Made by a program: the position numbers and the translations under genes
Part shown: one piece after another, positions 32,519 to 42,665 of the stretch
Position numbering within the stretch: the first letter of the stretch is position 1
Layout: every line of letters begins with the position of its first letter
NCBI RefSeq assembly: GCF_000143415.4
Contig: NW_003314334.1
Span: 515,457-579,456 of the forward strand
Length of the DNA stretch: 64,000 nucleotides
From: Selaginella moellendorffii
Taxonomy: Eukaryota; Streptophyta; Lycopodiopsida; Selaginellales; Selaginellaceae
Direction of reading: 5' to 3'
Notes under the pieces: generated by a model
Seen by the model: only the letters and a program-made list of their open reading frames with translations
What the model was told of the DNA's origin: nothing
Databases searched by the model: none

Positions 32519-35500
32519 GGTTGAAACCTCTGAGACTTCCAAGGCTGCAACAGGGACTGCGAGATCGCGTTGTACACCCCCATCTGCTGCTGCTGCTGCT
32601 CCTTGAGGTGGAAGTCATGGCTTTGCTGCCTAAAAAAATCGGCACTGCTCGCGTTCATGTCCGGCCTCAGTTGCTGTTGCTGGTGGTGGTGTTGTTGCTG
32701 TTGCGGTTGTTGTGGTGGTGTTGCGGTAGCAGATTGTTTCGCCATCATGCCTTGGCCGCCGAGCCCCGGCATTCCAAACAACGGGCCCCCGGCGCTCGTG
32801 GCGTTGCCGCTGCTGTTACCGTACGCTGACAAGCCATGGAACGCCATGGTGGACGGAACGGATGCCGCCGCCGCTTGTTCGGCGTTGGACCGGCCTGGAT
32901 TCGCATGCTCCTGTCCAAACACTCGCGGCAAACCACCGCCACTGCTGCTGCTCTTGTCCCTTGCGCCTGATTCCTGGACCCCCAAGGCTTTCTGCAGCGA
33001 CCACGCGCCCCTCGACGCGTCCATGCCTGAAAATCCTACGCTACCGTTTGGACCAAACTTAGGAGGTGCTGGAGCTGGATACCTGCTTGCCTCGGCTTGG
33101 TTCTCAGCTGCGGCACTACCGCCTGGATGATCTCTTTGGAGCGGAGGAGGAAACCTCGCGGGCGGCTTCTTTAGCTGCTGCTGTGGCTGCTGCTGTTGCT
33201 GCTGCTGCTGGGCCACTGCCTCGACGTTCCTGTAGTTTTGAACCCCGTTCCTGTGCTGGTGCTGGTGCTGCTGGTGCTGCTGCTGGTGCTGCTGTTGTAC
33301 GTCGAAAACTTTCGAGACAGTCGGCCTGAATGGAAGCTGTACAGGAGCCGCAGGAGCACTGGCAGAAGTAGTTGCCATGCTGGATGGTACTTCAATCGCA
33401 GGAGGTTGCTGTGACGAGTCCTTGGCCTCGTCCCTTGGAAGAATCTGTTGTGCCGCGGGCTCGGTTCGTAAGCAGTCAGGTCGTGAAGACTTCTCATGCT
33501 CTCCAACCCAACCGGGACCAAACGGAACATTTGGAGCCAAAACCTTACGAATCTTCCTCGCAACAAAGTCCCAGGCCGGACGCTTGAAGTTTGCACCGAA
33601 CAAGGCGAGGCTTTGAGCATACGAGCCACCATATTGAACTCCAGACTACAATACAGAATCTATTAGCATCATGAGGCAGGCGGGAATAATGCTTACCGGA
33701 ACAATTTGTGCGACAACAGCGTCCTCAAAAGGCTCGGGAGGACGGTAAGTGTGACGACGATTCTCATCGACAGTAAGTAGTCGGCGTCCGTCCTTGAGAG
33801 AGGCAGCTTTTGATAAAGAACCTGAAAGTAACACGCACAGGTGATCAATACGATTAGTAAAGCGCAAACAGCAGCGTTTTTATACCTTCCGGAAATTCGA
33901 AATCGTTTGCAGAACTTTGAAATGGAGAATTTGACTTGTGAGATAAATCAGCCACCCGGTCAATGGTCGATGCCTTCTTTCCATCCGCTAAGCCAGCCCC
34001 GGGCGTTACATCAGTGCCTTGCTGTTCAGAAAACCTTCTGGTTGTACACCGCTTTAGCTTGGATTGTTTCCCAGGGCCCTTGCGGTGACCATTGAGCCGA
34101 CCTTTCAAGACATCAAAAGCTTTTCGGGCGATGTCCTTGATAGCTTTGGCCTGTTTATTATCGGTGCAAACTGTAAGAATCAGTTTGAAAGTTTAACAAG
34201 CTCAGACCTGTTTGTAATAAATTGTTCTCGGAGCGTTGTATTTCATAGCGTTGCTGCAAATTAAATTAACATCCCTCTGCGATAGGAGGCAATTAGTCAA
34301 CAGTTCCCGGAAGAAATATCAGCTCTCACCTCAAAAAGCTCAATGGATCCGTATGCCCCCTTGGAGAGTTTCTTTTTTATCGTACTGAAATCCATGGGCT
34401 CCTTGATGATGTCCAGGTAATCTGGTATCTGCAACGAAACCAAATAAGCGACCTGCAATGAGGGATATCACACGGATGAACAGACCTCTTCAGGATCAAC
34501 TGGCTCAGCAAAAACTCCGTATGTATCTTTCCTACAGACCAGAAACCATAAGCAATGCTCGCTCCGCAAAATTGGAAACAATTACAGAACTCACTTTTGG
34601 AATCTCTCCAGAAGCTCTTCAAGGACCCTGTGTGGAGGAGAACCATTCTCGAGCAGTCCTGGAAGACGCAACGCACCCATTAATTCTCGGAACCGTGAAA
34701 TCCAAGAGTAAAACTAACCGGAAGTCGGTGTTGGGACAAATCTCACATCTTTCTCCTGTTGCTAAGATGAGCAAACTCAGTTAAGTGATCAAACACAAAC
34801 GACTAGCCATACCTTCATTCTCCGCTTGGAACCATCTTCGGCATCGGCTGTGGAGGCTGCGACCTTCTCCTCCTCGCCTGTGCCCTCGGAGGCGTCTCTA
34901 AACTTTCGTTTCCTAGAAGAATGCTGTTGCAAGCCCTCGTCTTCCATGGACTCGCTAGCACTGGCACTGGTAGTGGTAGTGGTAGTAGTAACGGCTGCCG
35001 GTGTTCTTTGGCGATGCTCCACGGACCCTCCAGCTGCTGTGGCTGCTGCCGCCGTGCCATTCGATCTAGCCTCTGGATGCCTCGACCTCGTACCCCCTGA
35101 CGGCGAGGAGAGCCCGCTAGATCCAGACCCTAGACCTGTAGACGCGACGCCATTCGAGGCCGGGGCCTTAGATCTCACGCCCTGGGACGGCGGTGGGAGC
35201 TCGGGGGCGTCCTGCTGAGGCTTCCGGAGCTTAAGAATGAGCTTGAGCTGCTTCTTCTTGGGAGAGAGCGCCGATGCCTCATCGTCACGCGAAGATCGGG
35301 GCTTGGTGACGGGCTTTGTGCTAGAAACCGGTGCCGGGACCTTCTTAGCCTCGATCGGCTGCTGGATCGACGAGGACGGCTTCTTTGGCAGCTTGCCGTG
35401 GTGATTCCCGGCCCCGTGCTTATGATTCGCAATATTCTGCCCAGCCGCTGGCTGCCTCGCGAGATTGTGCTCGTGCCGCGGGAGATTCTGCCCAGCCGCT

Positions 35501-35901
35501 GGCTGCTTCGCGAGATTCTGCTCGTGCCGCGCGAGAATCTGCCCAGCCGCTGGCTTCTTCGCGAGATTATGCTCGGGCCGCGCAAGATCCTGCCTGTGAT
35601 TGACAAGAACCTGTTGCGTCTGCCGCAGATTCACCCCGCCGGGCTTGTGATTCGCGACACCGTGCTTCACACCGGGATTTCGCCGTAGATCCGCGGCGCC
35701 GTGCTGCTGCTGCTTGAGATTCGTCCCCTGGAGGAGGCGCTGGTGGCGCTGGGAGGCGGCGGCGGCGGCGGCGGTGGCGGAGGAGGAGCAAGGCGCCGCG
35801 CCAGACGATGAGGGCAAAGAATGTGGCGGCGGAGGAGGAGGAGGAGGCGGTGGAGAAGAGGAGGAGGGATAGTGGTGGGGGTGGGTGTCCTTGTCCGCCA
35901 T
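32242..35901 (-). CDS. Bromodomain protein of plant BRD1/2/13 type, Gln-rich
   Basis: Nine exons: 35901-34813, 34755-34719, 34658-34595, 34531-34486, 34428-34330, 34276-34208, 34150-33886, 33821-33697 and 33645-32242; 1065 aa. The N-terminal 363 residues are low complexity (Ser/Pro runs, 18-residue repeats ending PAAGQ, a KKKQLKLILKLRKP basic patch, Thr and Ala runs). The bromodomain spans about residues 375-480: KDTYGVFAEPVDPEE, IPDYLDIIKEPMDFSTIKKK, LICSNAMKYNAP with the acetyl-lysine-binding Asn and Tyr, then RTIYYKQ. A conserved plant block follows (SYAQSLALFGANFKRPAWDF), then about 350 residues dominated by Gln and His runs ending QPDLALQL. Arabidopsis relatives are BRD7/9-like SWI/SNF subunits, so a chromatin-remodelling role in the nucleus is likely. 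The start at 35901 is preferred; an in-frame ATG at 35964 would add 21 residues. Confidence 0.9.
35435..35590 (-). repeat. 54-bp minisatellite coding PAAGQ repeats
   Basis: Within exon 1 of the bromodomain gene, three imperfect 54-bp units encode 18-residue repeats of the form RxEHNLAKxPAAGQxLA. A fourth partial unit is degenerate. The phase is kept (54 = 18 codons), so unit gain or loss would not break the protein. Confidence 0.8.
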
Positions 35902-37069
35902 TCCATAAGACAATGTGTCACGCCCGCTCCCGCGGCGTTGCAGCACATACATACATGGCACCACAGCACCACATAAAAAGCGCCCAATTTTTAAGGGCCA
36001 GCGCCAGGGCCAGTAGTAGTAACTATAGTGGTAGCCTCCCTACAAGAATGGTGAATGGGTGCGCTATGGATGGATGGATGACACATCCATGGTATTCGAT
36101 CATAGGGAAATCCCCACACCACACACAAGGGATAAGACCCACACACACACACCGCGCGGGGAGGGCACACCTCACCCTTCACACGCCACCAGATATGGTG
36201 GAACTGCTACCGCGGTGGCCACCGCGCGGCCACCGCGCGGCCACCGTGCGGGCCCCGCGCCGTCGGGATATCCGGGCGGCCAGCGGATATTCCGTCGGTC
36301 TGGCGAAGCTGCGCGGAAGGCAAAGGGGTGTTAGGTGGAGCCCGGTGCGTGACACGTGTACGGCGAGGGGTATATTTCTTCTCTCGGCACGGGATATTCG
36401 CGGCTCTGTTTGACTGTTGGAGTGTAGTGTAATGTAGCAGCGCGCACACTCTGTGTGTGTATGTGCGTGACAGCTTTCTGGCTATGGCGTTGGCGAGCCT
36501 TTCTCTTTGTTTTTTCACAGAGCCTGGATGATGGTCGCGATCAAGGACAATAATCTAAAAGCTTCTCTCTATCACACCAAACACACTTTAGAGTTTATAG
36601 GCGGTGGTGGTGGGAAAAAAAGTTTGGCTTGAGCAATGAGAGCGAAAAAAAGAGAGCGATTTTTTGGTACCTGTAAGCATCATCTCCCACTGGAAGAAGA
36701 AAAGGTGCGAGCAGGAGGAGGCCAATCAATGTCGTCTTTCTTCTGCTTCATCGTTTGTTCGTCTGTCGCCGCGTCGTGTGTCATAATGCTGCGCTGTGAA
36801 TCAGGGAAGCCTCGCTGTTTAAGTGGAACACTGTAATTCGTGCCGGATCATAGCAGCAGCACCTGGAACTTAGAACTTCAAACTTGAAGAGACCTCTTAA
36901 TCCTGACAAAAGAAACGTACCAGATTTTTGGTTTTCTTTTTGCTTCTTTTTCGAGGATTTCGACATTTGGATCTGCTGTGCAGTGACAAAGTCAGCGAAG
37001 GAAAAAACAAGCGAAGGAAAAGAAGAACCTGTGAGGAAGATCGAAGACTGACCACCATTCTGGCCTTTT
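35902..37069. promoter_or_regulatory. Upstream region of the bromodomain gene, with simple and GC-rich repeats
   Basis: No gene supported. It contains a CA/AC microsatellite near 36131-36151. The palindrome gcggtggccaccgc (36212-36225) lies within an 11-bp tandem repeat, accgcgcggcc x3 (36221-36253). GT-rich runs occur near 36450-36465. It presumably holds the promoter and 5' UTR of the bromodomain gene and the 3' UTR of the PPR gene at 37070. A 61-aa minus frame (36781-36966) starting MSKSSKKKQKENQKS has no supporting context. Confidence 0.45.
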
Positions 37070-39474
37070 TCAGGACTTAAGTAGGACCTGTGGATCGAAA
37101 GGAGTCCGCCTGTCTTTGCTCATGTACCTGATGGAGCGCTGCAATATCTTCTGCATTGGAGCGTCAGGCTCCAGCCGGGAGTCCCTGAAGTCCCTCTGGA
37201 TCCGATACACCTTCTTCGCGTCCCTCAATGCGATGCTGTTCTCGAGGAGAAGGCTGTAAGTGGTGTTGTCAGGCTTAAATCCCCGAGCCTTCATGTCGTT
37301 GTAGACCGAAAACGCCACTTCGATCACGTCCTCCTTTGTGAGTCCTCGCAGCAGCGCGTTCCAGGTCTTTACGTTAACTTCCACTCCTTTCCTGAGCAAG
37401 CCTTGCATGAAGTTGTAAGCCGACTTGGTTCTTCCGGCGTTGCCAAGGCAAAGTATGATCGCTGTGTAGGTGTAGATGTCCGGCTTGAGCCCATCTCTTT
37501 TCATCTCCCGGTAAACTTTGCGAAGCCTTTTCCTTCGTCCCCGCCTGGCCAGCCCATAGAAGAGGAGATTGTAGCTCCATATGTCCGGGACGTGGCCAAA
37601 GTACTGCATCTCCCGAAAGATGTTGTAAACCAGCGATGGCTTGTATGACGTCCCGACCGCTCGGAGCAACGAGTTGAAGACGCGGGTGTCGAGACGGACA
37701 TTTTTCCGCTTCATCTCTTCAAACAGCTGCAAAGCTCTGTTGACTTTGCCGGCTCTTCCGTAGCAGTCGATCATGGTCGAGTAAGTCATGGTGTCCGGTA
37801 AGAGCCCCAGCTTCTTCATTCCCTCGAAGTACATGGCCGCCATCTTCGTCTTGTTGGCTTTGCACAGACCCGAGACTATGTAGTGATAAGTTCCCACGTC
37901 CGGTGATAGCTGATCGGTTTCGAACATGTGAAAAACCTTGAGAGACTTTGTCAGCTCCGAGTCCTTGACCAAGTTCTTGATCATGATGTTGTAGGAGCTG
38001 ACGTTGGAGATACGATATCTTCTCATGCGTGACAGTATCCTCGCGGACCACTTGTGTTTTCCGGCCTTCCCAAGGCAGTCCATGAGAAAATTCCCGGTCT
38101 CCACTCTAATGTCCGAGCCTGTGATCGGGTACTCTTGGAACAGTGTGTAAGTTTGCTCGGCCATCCCTGCCCTTAGAAGAATGCTGAAAAACTTCTCTGT
38201 CGTGTCCGCGTTCACACGAACCATGCTTTGGAGCATTCCGAGGAAGAGTATATGCACGGCCGAGAGATTTCCCACTCTTTCAAACGCGTCGATCAGTGTA
38301 AAAAAGATCCCTGCTGATGGCTTTGAACCTTCCAAGAGAAACTCTCCCAGCATCTTCTTGGCTCTCTCTTGTTCTCCAGACTTTAGCAGCAGGCAGACGA
38401 GTAGACTGTGCGTTGTCGTCGATGGCAGAAAGCCAAAGTCCTTCGTTGCCTGGAGAACTTTGATCGAGCCTTCGATGACATCCAGATTACTGAAGCTTCG
38501 TATCAAAACTTTGAGAGTTCCACCACTAATGTTCGAACCGTGGATATCGTTAGCCGAGTCCAGAGCTTGCATAGCGGTGAAAACTTCCTGTAAGTTTCAG
38601 AGTTATAAGCGCGAATCAAATGCGTAAAAACAACCAACCTGGTCGATCAGATTAGCTTGTGTTCCTCCAGTCCAGACCCTGCGAACATAAAACTTTAGAA
38701 ACAATAGAAAACGAGAAGCTTGAGTTCCTACCTTCTTGTCGGACTCTCTACCAAGGATTCTTCCTCAGCCTTGGCATTCGAAGAAACCAAAGCCAGCGCC
38801 TTCTCTCGCTTGAGTCGCTCCAGGAACACCGAGATCTTTGAGCGACTTGATTCGATCTTCGTCTCCTCCATCTGGAAGAATTCGTTTCCAAATTCCAAGC
38901 TCGGCACCTCGAGATCAATCCGGTTGTTCACAACTGCGGAAGTAGCAGCAGTAGCTTCAAGAACTTCCGGAGCTTTCGGAAAGACTTGCACCTCTTGTTC
39001 TAGCTCGAGAGGTGGTGGAACCAGATTTTTTTCTTCCACCACCACCACTGGAGGTCTGCGCCGAGCCACCTTCTCTTTCATCTTCTCCCACCTCGCCGAT
39101 TTCTTCAAGGACGTATCGCCCTGGAGGGGCTTGAGACTTCCCAAAAAAATAGCCAAATCCATTCCTTTCGACTCCTCAGATTTTCCCTTCGCCTGTGCGC
39201 CTGGCTCGATCCTGTGCTGCTGCTGCTGCTGGAGCGCTTGATCCTCTCGAAAATCTAGCACAGACTGCAAGGAAACCTTCGGAGATCTCTTGGCGACCAG
39301 AGGGGGATTGAAATCCATGGCGCTCTTGCGGAGCAGCGCCTTGCCGTGAACGCGCAAGAGGAGCTGGACATCGCTGTCTGTGATCCCTGCATTCTCCAAG
39401 GCTGCCGTGGAGAAGCCATAGCCTCGACGAAGAGCATACCTTAACGCGCGCTTGGAGAGATCGCCATGCCTCAT
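37070..39474 (-). CDS. P-type pentatricopeptide repeat protein
   Basis: Three exons, 39474-38732, 38678-38639 and 38587-37070, encode 766 aa. The first about 245 residues are a low-complexity, charged extension with a poly-Gln run (QQQQQH) and no clear repeats. From about residue 260 on there are 10-12 P-type PPR motifs about 35 aa long, for example TYHYIVSGLCKANKTKMAAM, TYSTMIDCYGRAGKVNRALQ, SYNLLFYGLARRGRRKRLRK and TYTAIILCLGNAGRTKSAYN. There is no E or DYW domain. Such proteins bind organellar RNA and act in processing, stability or translation. The target is unknown. The extreme N-terminus (MRHGDLSKRALRYALRRG) is basic and could be a mitochondrial or plastid signal. The start codon is only 41 bp from that of the divergent TLDc gene. 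Confidence 0.88.
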
Positions 39475-39515
39475 AGAAGAACTAGCGCTTCCTCTTTATT
39501 TTAGGGTTCTTGAGG
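39475..39515. promoter_or_regulatory. 41-bp spacer between divergent start codons (PPR / TLDc)
   Basis: Only 41 bp separate the two ATGs. The stretch contains ttattttagggttcttgag, with an AGGGTT telo-box half site. It is too short to hold two 5' UTRs, so transcripts must overlap or one start codon is misplaced. An upstream TTG and later ATGs were considered. The PPR frame has other Met codons downstream, so its true start could be internal. Confidence 0.5.
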
Positions 39516-40659
39516 ATGGGCGAGGTAGGACACGGCAATGCGGCTCGACGACGCAAGCGCCACCGCGGGATTTTCGCGAATCTCTTCTCCATCTTCGCGT
39601 GCTTCAGTCCCGTTGCTGGATTGAGCGGCGATCGCCGCGAGGAAGGCGTTGTTTTGGATCGAGACAAGGGTTTGGCATCGTCTTCCGGTAGAGAGCCGCG
39701 CGATCTTGATCGCGACGAGCAGCAGGAGCAGATTATCCTTCCATTGATGTCACAGTCGTCGTCCCTGATCTCACAAGAGCTCCAATCCGTGCTACATTCC
39801 GCGCTGCCTACGCTAGCTCGGCATCGGCATTGGCTTCTCCTCTACAGGTAATGTGGTCGATCCATCGCTGCTGCCCACGATTTCCATGCCTTGGATCAGC
39901 TCAGCACTTGGAGAGATGGAATTTCGTTGCTTACACTGTACCGCAAGAGCTCCACTGTGATTGGCCACTGCTTATTGGTAAGAAGAGAATCATTTAATTT
40001 TCATAGCCAAGCCCCTTCTAGTTGTTAGTGATGATCAAGCAACTTTTCTTTGACATCGTTTTCGATTCTTCAGGCTGTGGCAGACACTAAAGGGACTGTT
40101 TTTGGAGCTCTTTTGTCTGCACCATTGAATCCAAGCACAACGAAAAAGTACCAGGTTTGTCTTTATAGCCGATATGTGTCTCCAACGTGTTTGATCCTGG
40201 ATGGTTTTCCAGGGGGATGCGAACACGTTCGTTTTCACTACTGTTTCGGGGGCTCCACAAGTGTTCCACTCAACAGGCAAGTGATGTTTCCTTTCTATAC
40301 GTTTCATTCTTTTCCAAATCTCAGACGTTAGTGTGATAGGTGCCAATCGATACTATGTTCTCTGTACCAACGAGGCGCTGGCTTTAGGTGGTGGTGGTCA
40401 CTTTGCACTCTACCTGGACAATGATTTGTAAGCGTTCCTTGTGTGGATAAGTGTGCCATGCAATTTTGCTCACTCGGTCGGTGCTGTTTCTTTCAGGCAG
40501 AATGGCTCCAGTGGCGAATCTCAAACTTTCGGCAATACATGTTTGGCATTCGCCGACGAGTTCAAACTGAAAGACGTTGAGGTTTGTGTACTCTGTCGCG
40601 TAGCTTCGTTCTCATAATCAGTTCTTGTACTGCAGCTTTGGGGTTTCCAACGCAATTGA
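39516..40659 (+). CDS. TLDc-domain protein (OXR1-like)
   Basis: Seven exons: 39516-39847, 39905-39977, 40074-40154, 40213-40276, 40325-40427, 40497-40581 and 40636-40659; 253 aa. After a basic, low-complexity N-terminal about 85 residues comes the TLDc domain: WLLLYSTWRDGISLLTLYRK, DTKGTVFGALLSAPL, NTFVFTTVSGAPQVFH, NRYYVLCTNEALALGGGGHF, ALYLDNDL, FGNTCLAFADEFKLKDVELW. The protein stops right after the last strand (WGFQRN). Members protect against oxidative stress in animals, and TLDc proteins interact with the V-ATPase. The plant role is little known. Intron 4 has a GC donor (AG|GCAAGT) with an AG acceptor. Confidence 0.9.
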
Positions 40660-41342
40660 GTGCTCTAGTTCCTAGAACGGGATATTCCAGATGATATGTA
40701 CTCAAGCGGAGCACAGATGACCATTGACTAGGCAAGCAAGGAAATGAGTTCCTGGCTTTCTTCTGACAATGTCTCTTTCAGAATAATTCTGTACTTGGTC
40801 AACTGCGAAATTTATAGCTCCAATTTTTCCAGCTCAAGAAAGGAAATCTTAAGTTGTCTACTTGCACCAGGTAACCTATATAGTCAACACTGCTGAAACT
40901 TTCTCACCCGCTGGATGACTTCATATCAACTTCAGGTGGCCACAATGAAGTGAAGGGTGCCGTTTTTCTGGAAATGAGTAGTGGCAAGGGCAATCTTTTG
41001 AGTTCCCCGAAACACGACAATTCTCTCCGTCCGAGCCGTCGAGTTGGCTGGACACGCCAAGGCCAGGACTATAGAGGCAAGTTCGGTAATGCAGTAGAAC
41101 TTCGGATGGTGTAATCAGCTTCCAGCAGTGTTCGTGGAGTCTTTCTGGCAGACAGATCTGGATCAAGTGATCTTTCGCTTTGCAATAGTCCTGGACTCCG
41201 TTTTCCTGCGGGAATCAAGACAAGAAGTCGAAGCAACGAAATGAAATGATTCAAAGACAAGGAAGAGGGGAAATTTGGTTGATAAAGTTTTTGCCACCAA
41301 GATCAAAAGCTTTCTACTTATTCTGCTTTTCTCTAAAGAAAG
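40660..41342. other. Spacer between convergent genes
   Basis: Presumably the 3' UTRs of the TLDc gene and the neprosin gene. No protein family was recognised on either strand; short open frames here lack coding features. Confidence 0.4.
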
Positions 41343-42479
41343 CTACTTGCAGAAGGCACTTAATCCTGGTCCTCCATAGAACACTCCTCCTTCAGTCAGG
41401 AGAGAATTGTAACACTCTGGATGTGTAGCATAAGTGGAAAGCTTAGCAGGCTCCACACTGTGGTTGAATTGAGTTAGAACTTTAAGATCAATGATGGAAC
41501 TGGCCCAGGAAGCCCCAGACTCTGCAAAGTTTCCACTTCCCATTTGTGTTCTGGTGTGTCTGTTTGAAGGCCTAGTGTTCATCACTTCTCCACCCCACTG
41601 GACCACACTTGCAAAGTCTTCCAGCATGTCAGCAGGCCAGTAACCTATCACAATATCTGCAAATGTGAGCCACCATTTCCCACTTTTTTTTTCCTGAGAA
41701 AAAAAAAATGTAAGCTAGTTGGTAGCTTTGAAACTGTAAAACAGGTTTTGTTACCTTGGCAATGGACACGTCCACTATATATTGATCTCCATTTATTGAG
41801 GAAAATGGTGGTGGCAAAGAAGCACCCAGTGTCACTTGTTTGTTGGTCTTCACAAAACCCTTGCACTCCTGATTGTAGCAGCCAGTTTTGTGGAATCCAT
41901 CAACCTGTGTGGATTTGAAATTAGCTCTCTTCACGAAGAGTCTCTTGACTCACTCACAGTCCAGTATGTGAAAATTCTAAGGCTTTGATTCACTTCTTTG
42001 TAAAGTGCTGGATACACCTGGAACAAAAATCAGATTGTCAAACTAATAACAATAAGTATAAGAAGAAAAGAATGCTTACATGCACTCCAGCTTCTATGAC
42101 TTTAGTATTGTTGTTTGAGAAGAGAGAGATGAAAGATGCACTGTATTCTTTGGAACCTTCTACCACTGGCAGCCATACATTCAGTGTAGCCTTGGCACCC
42201 AAGAATTTTCCCTCAGCTGTAACACCTGCTTGCTGTTTAATATACATTTTAGAGGCAATCTATCTCAAAAGTTTATCCTTTAAACCTCAAATTTTGTTGA
42301 GTTGTTGTGGGTTTTCTGTACAGGTGAATGAAGCTAAAAATTCCAAAGCCAAAGACATATTAAAATAAAAAACATCTTGAAACAGAATTTAGAAATACTA
42401 CCTCAATAATTTGCGCTTTCACATAAATAGTAAAAAGCAGTGCTTGGAAAACAAACCAAAGAAGCAACCTTGTATGCAT
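41343..42479 (-). CDS. Secreted neprosin-domain (DUF239) protein
   Basis: Five exons: 42479-42402, 42232-42080, 42017-41958, 41904-41755 and 41693-41343; 263 aa. Exon 1 encodes almost exactly a signal peptide (MHTRLLLWFVFQALLFTIYV). The neprosin domain follows: GAKATLNVWLPVVEG, VIEAGVHVYPALYKEV, FTYWTVDGFHKTGCYNQEC, GASLPPPFSSINGDQY, GKWWLTFADIVIGYWPADML, VQWGGEVMNTR, HTRTQMGSGNF and a C-terminal YYGG-like FYGGPG. Neprosin of Nepenthes is a glutamic peptidase with two catalytic Glu; the Glu in IEAG and in WGGEV are candidates. The usual about 100-150-residue activation domain between signal peptide and peptidase domain is missing. A donor-to-acceptor jump from 42401 to 42232 replaces it, so the gene may have lost an exon. 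Confidence 0.85.
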
Positions 42480-42665
42480 TCTCACCAAATTTCCTTGCAC
42501 AATCATTGATTGCTTATTCATTTATATGAGGAAAAAAATTAATCATATACAACAAGAAGCTTTTGACTTCCGCGCTTCTGTGTTTTTGGTCATTCTGCAA
42601 AGTCATGCTCGCTTTTGTCTTTAAGGGAGAATCGATTAGAGTCCACAGAAGGTGCAATGTGCTTC

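Noticed and set aside
32341-32829. Long Leu/Val-rich plus-strand frames.
   Set aside because: Antisense shadow of the poly-Gln coding exon (CTG runs read as Leu).
35435-35590. Evenly spaced repeats that might suggest a CRISPR array.
   Set aside because: Units are contiguous 54-bp coding repeats without unique spacers in a plant exon.
36781-36966. Minus-strand 61-aa frame starting MSKSSKKKQKENQKS.
   Set aside because: Low complexity start, no family resemblance, and it lies in the probable 3' UTR of the PPR gene.
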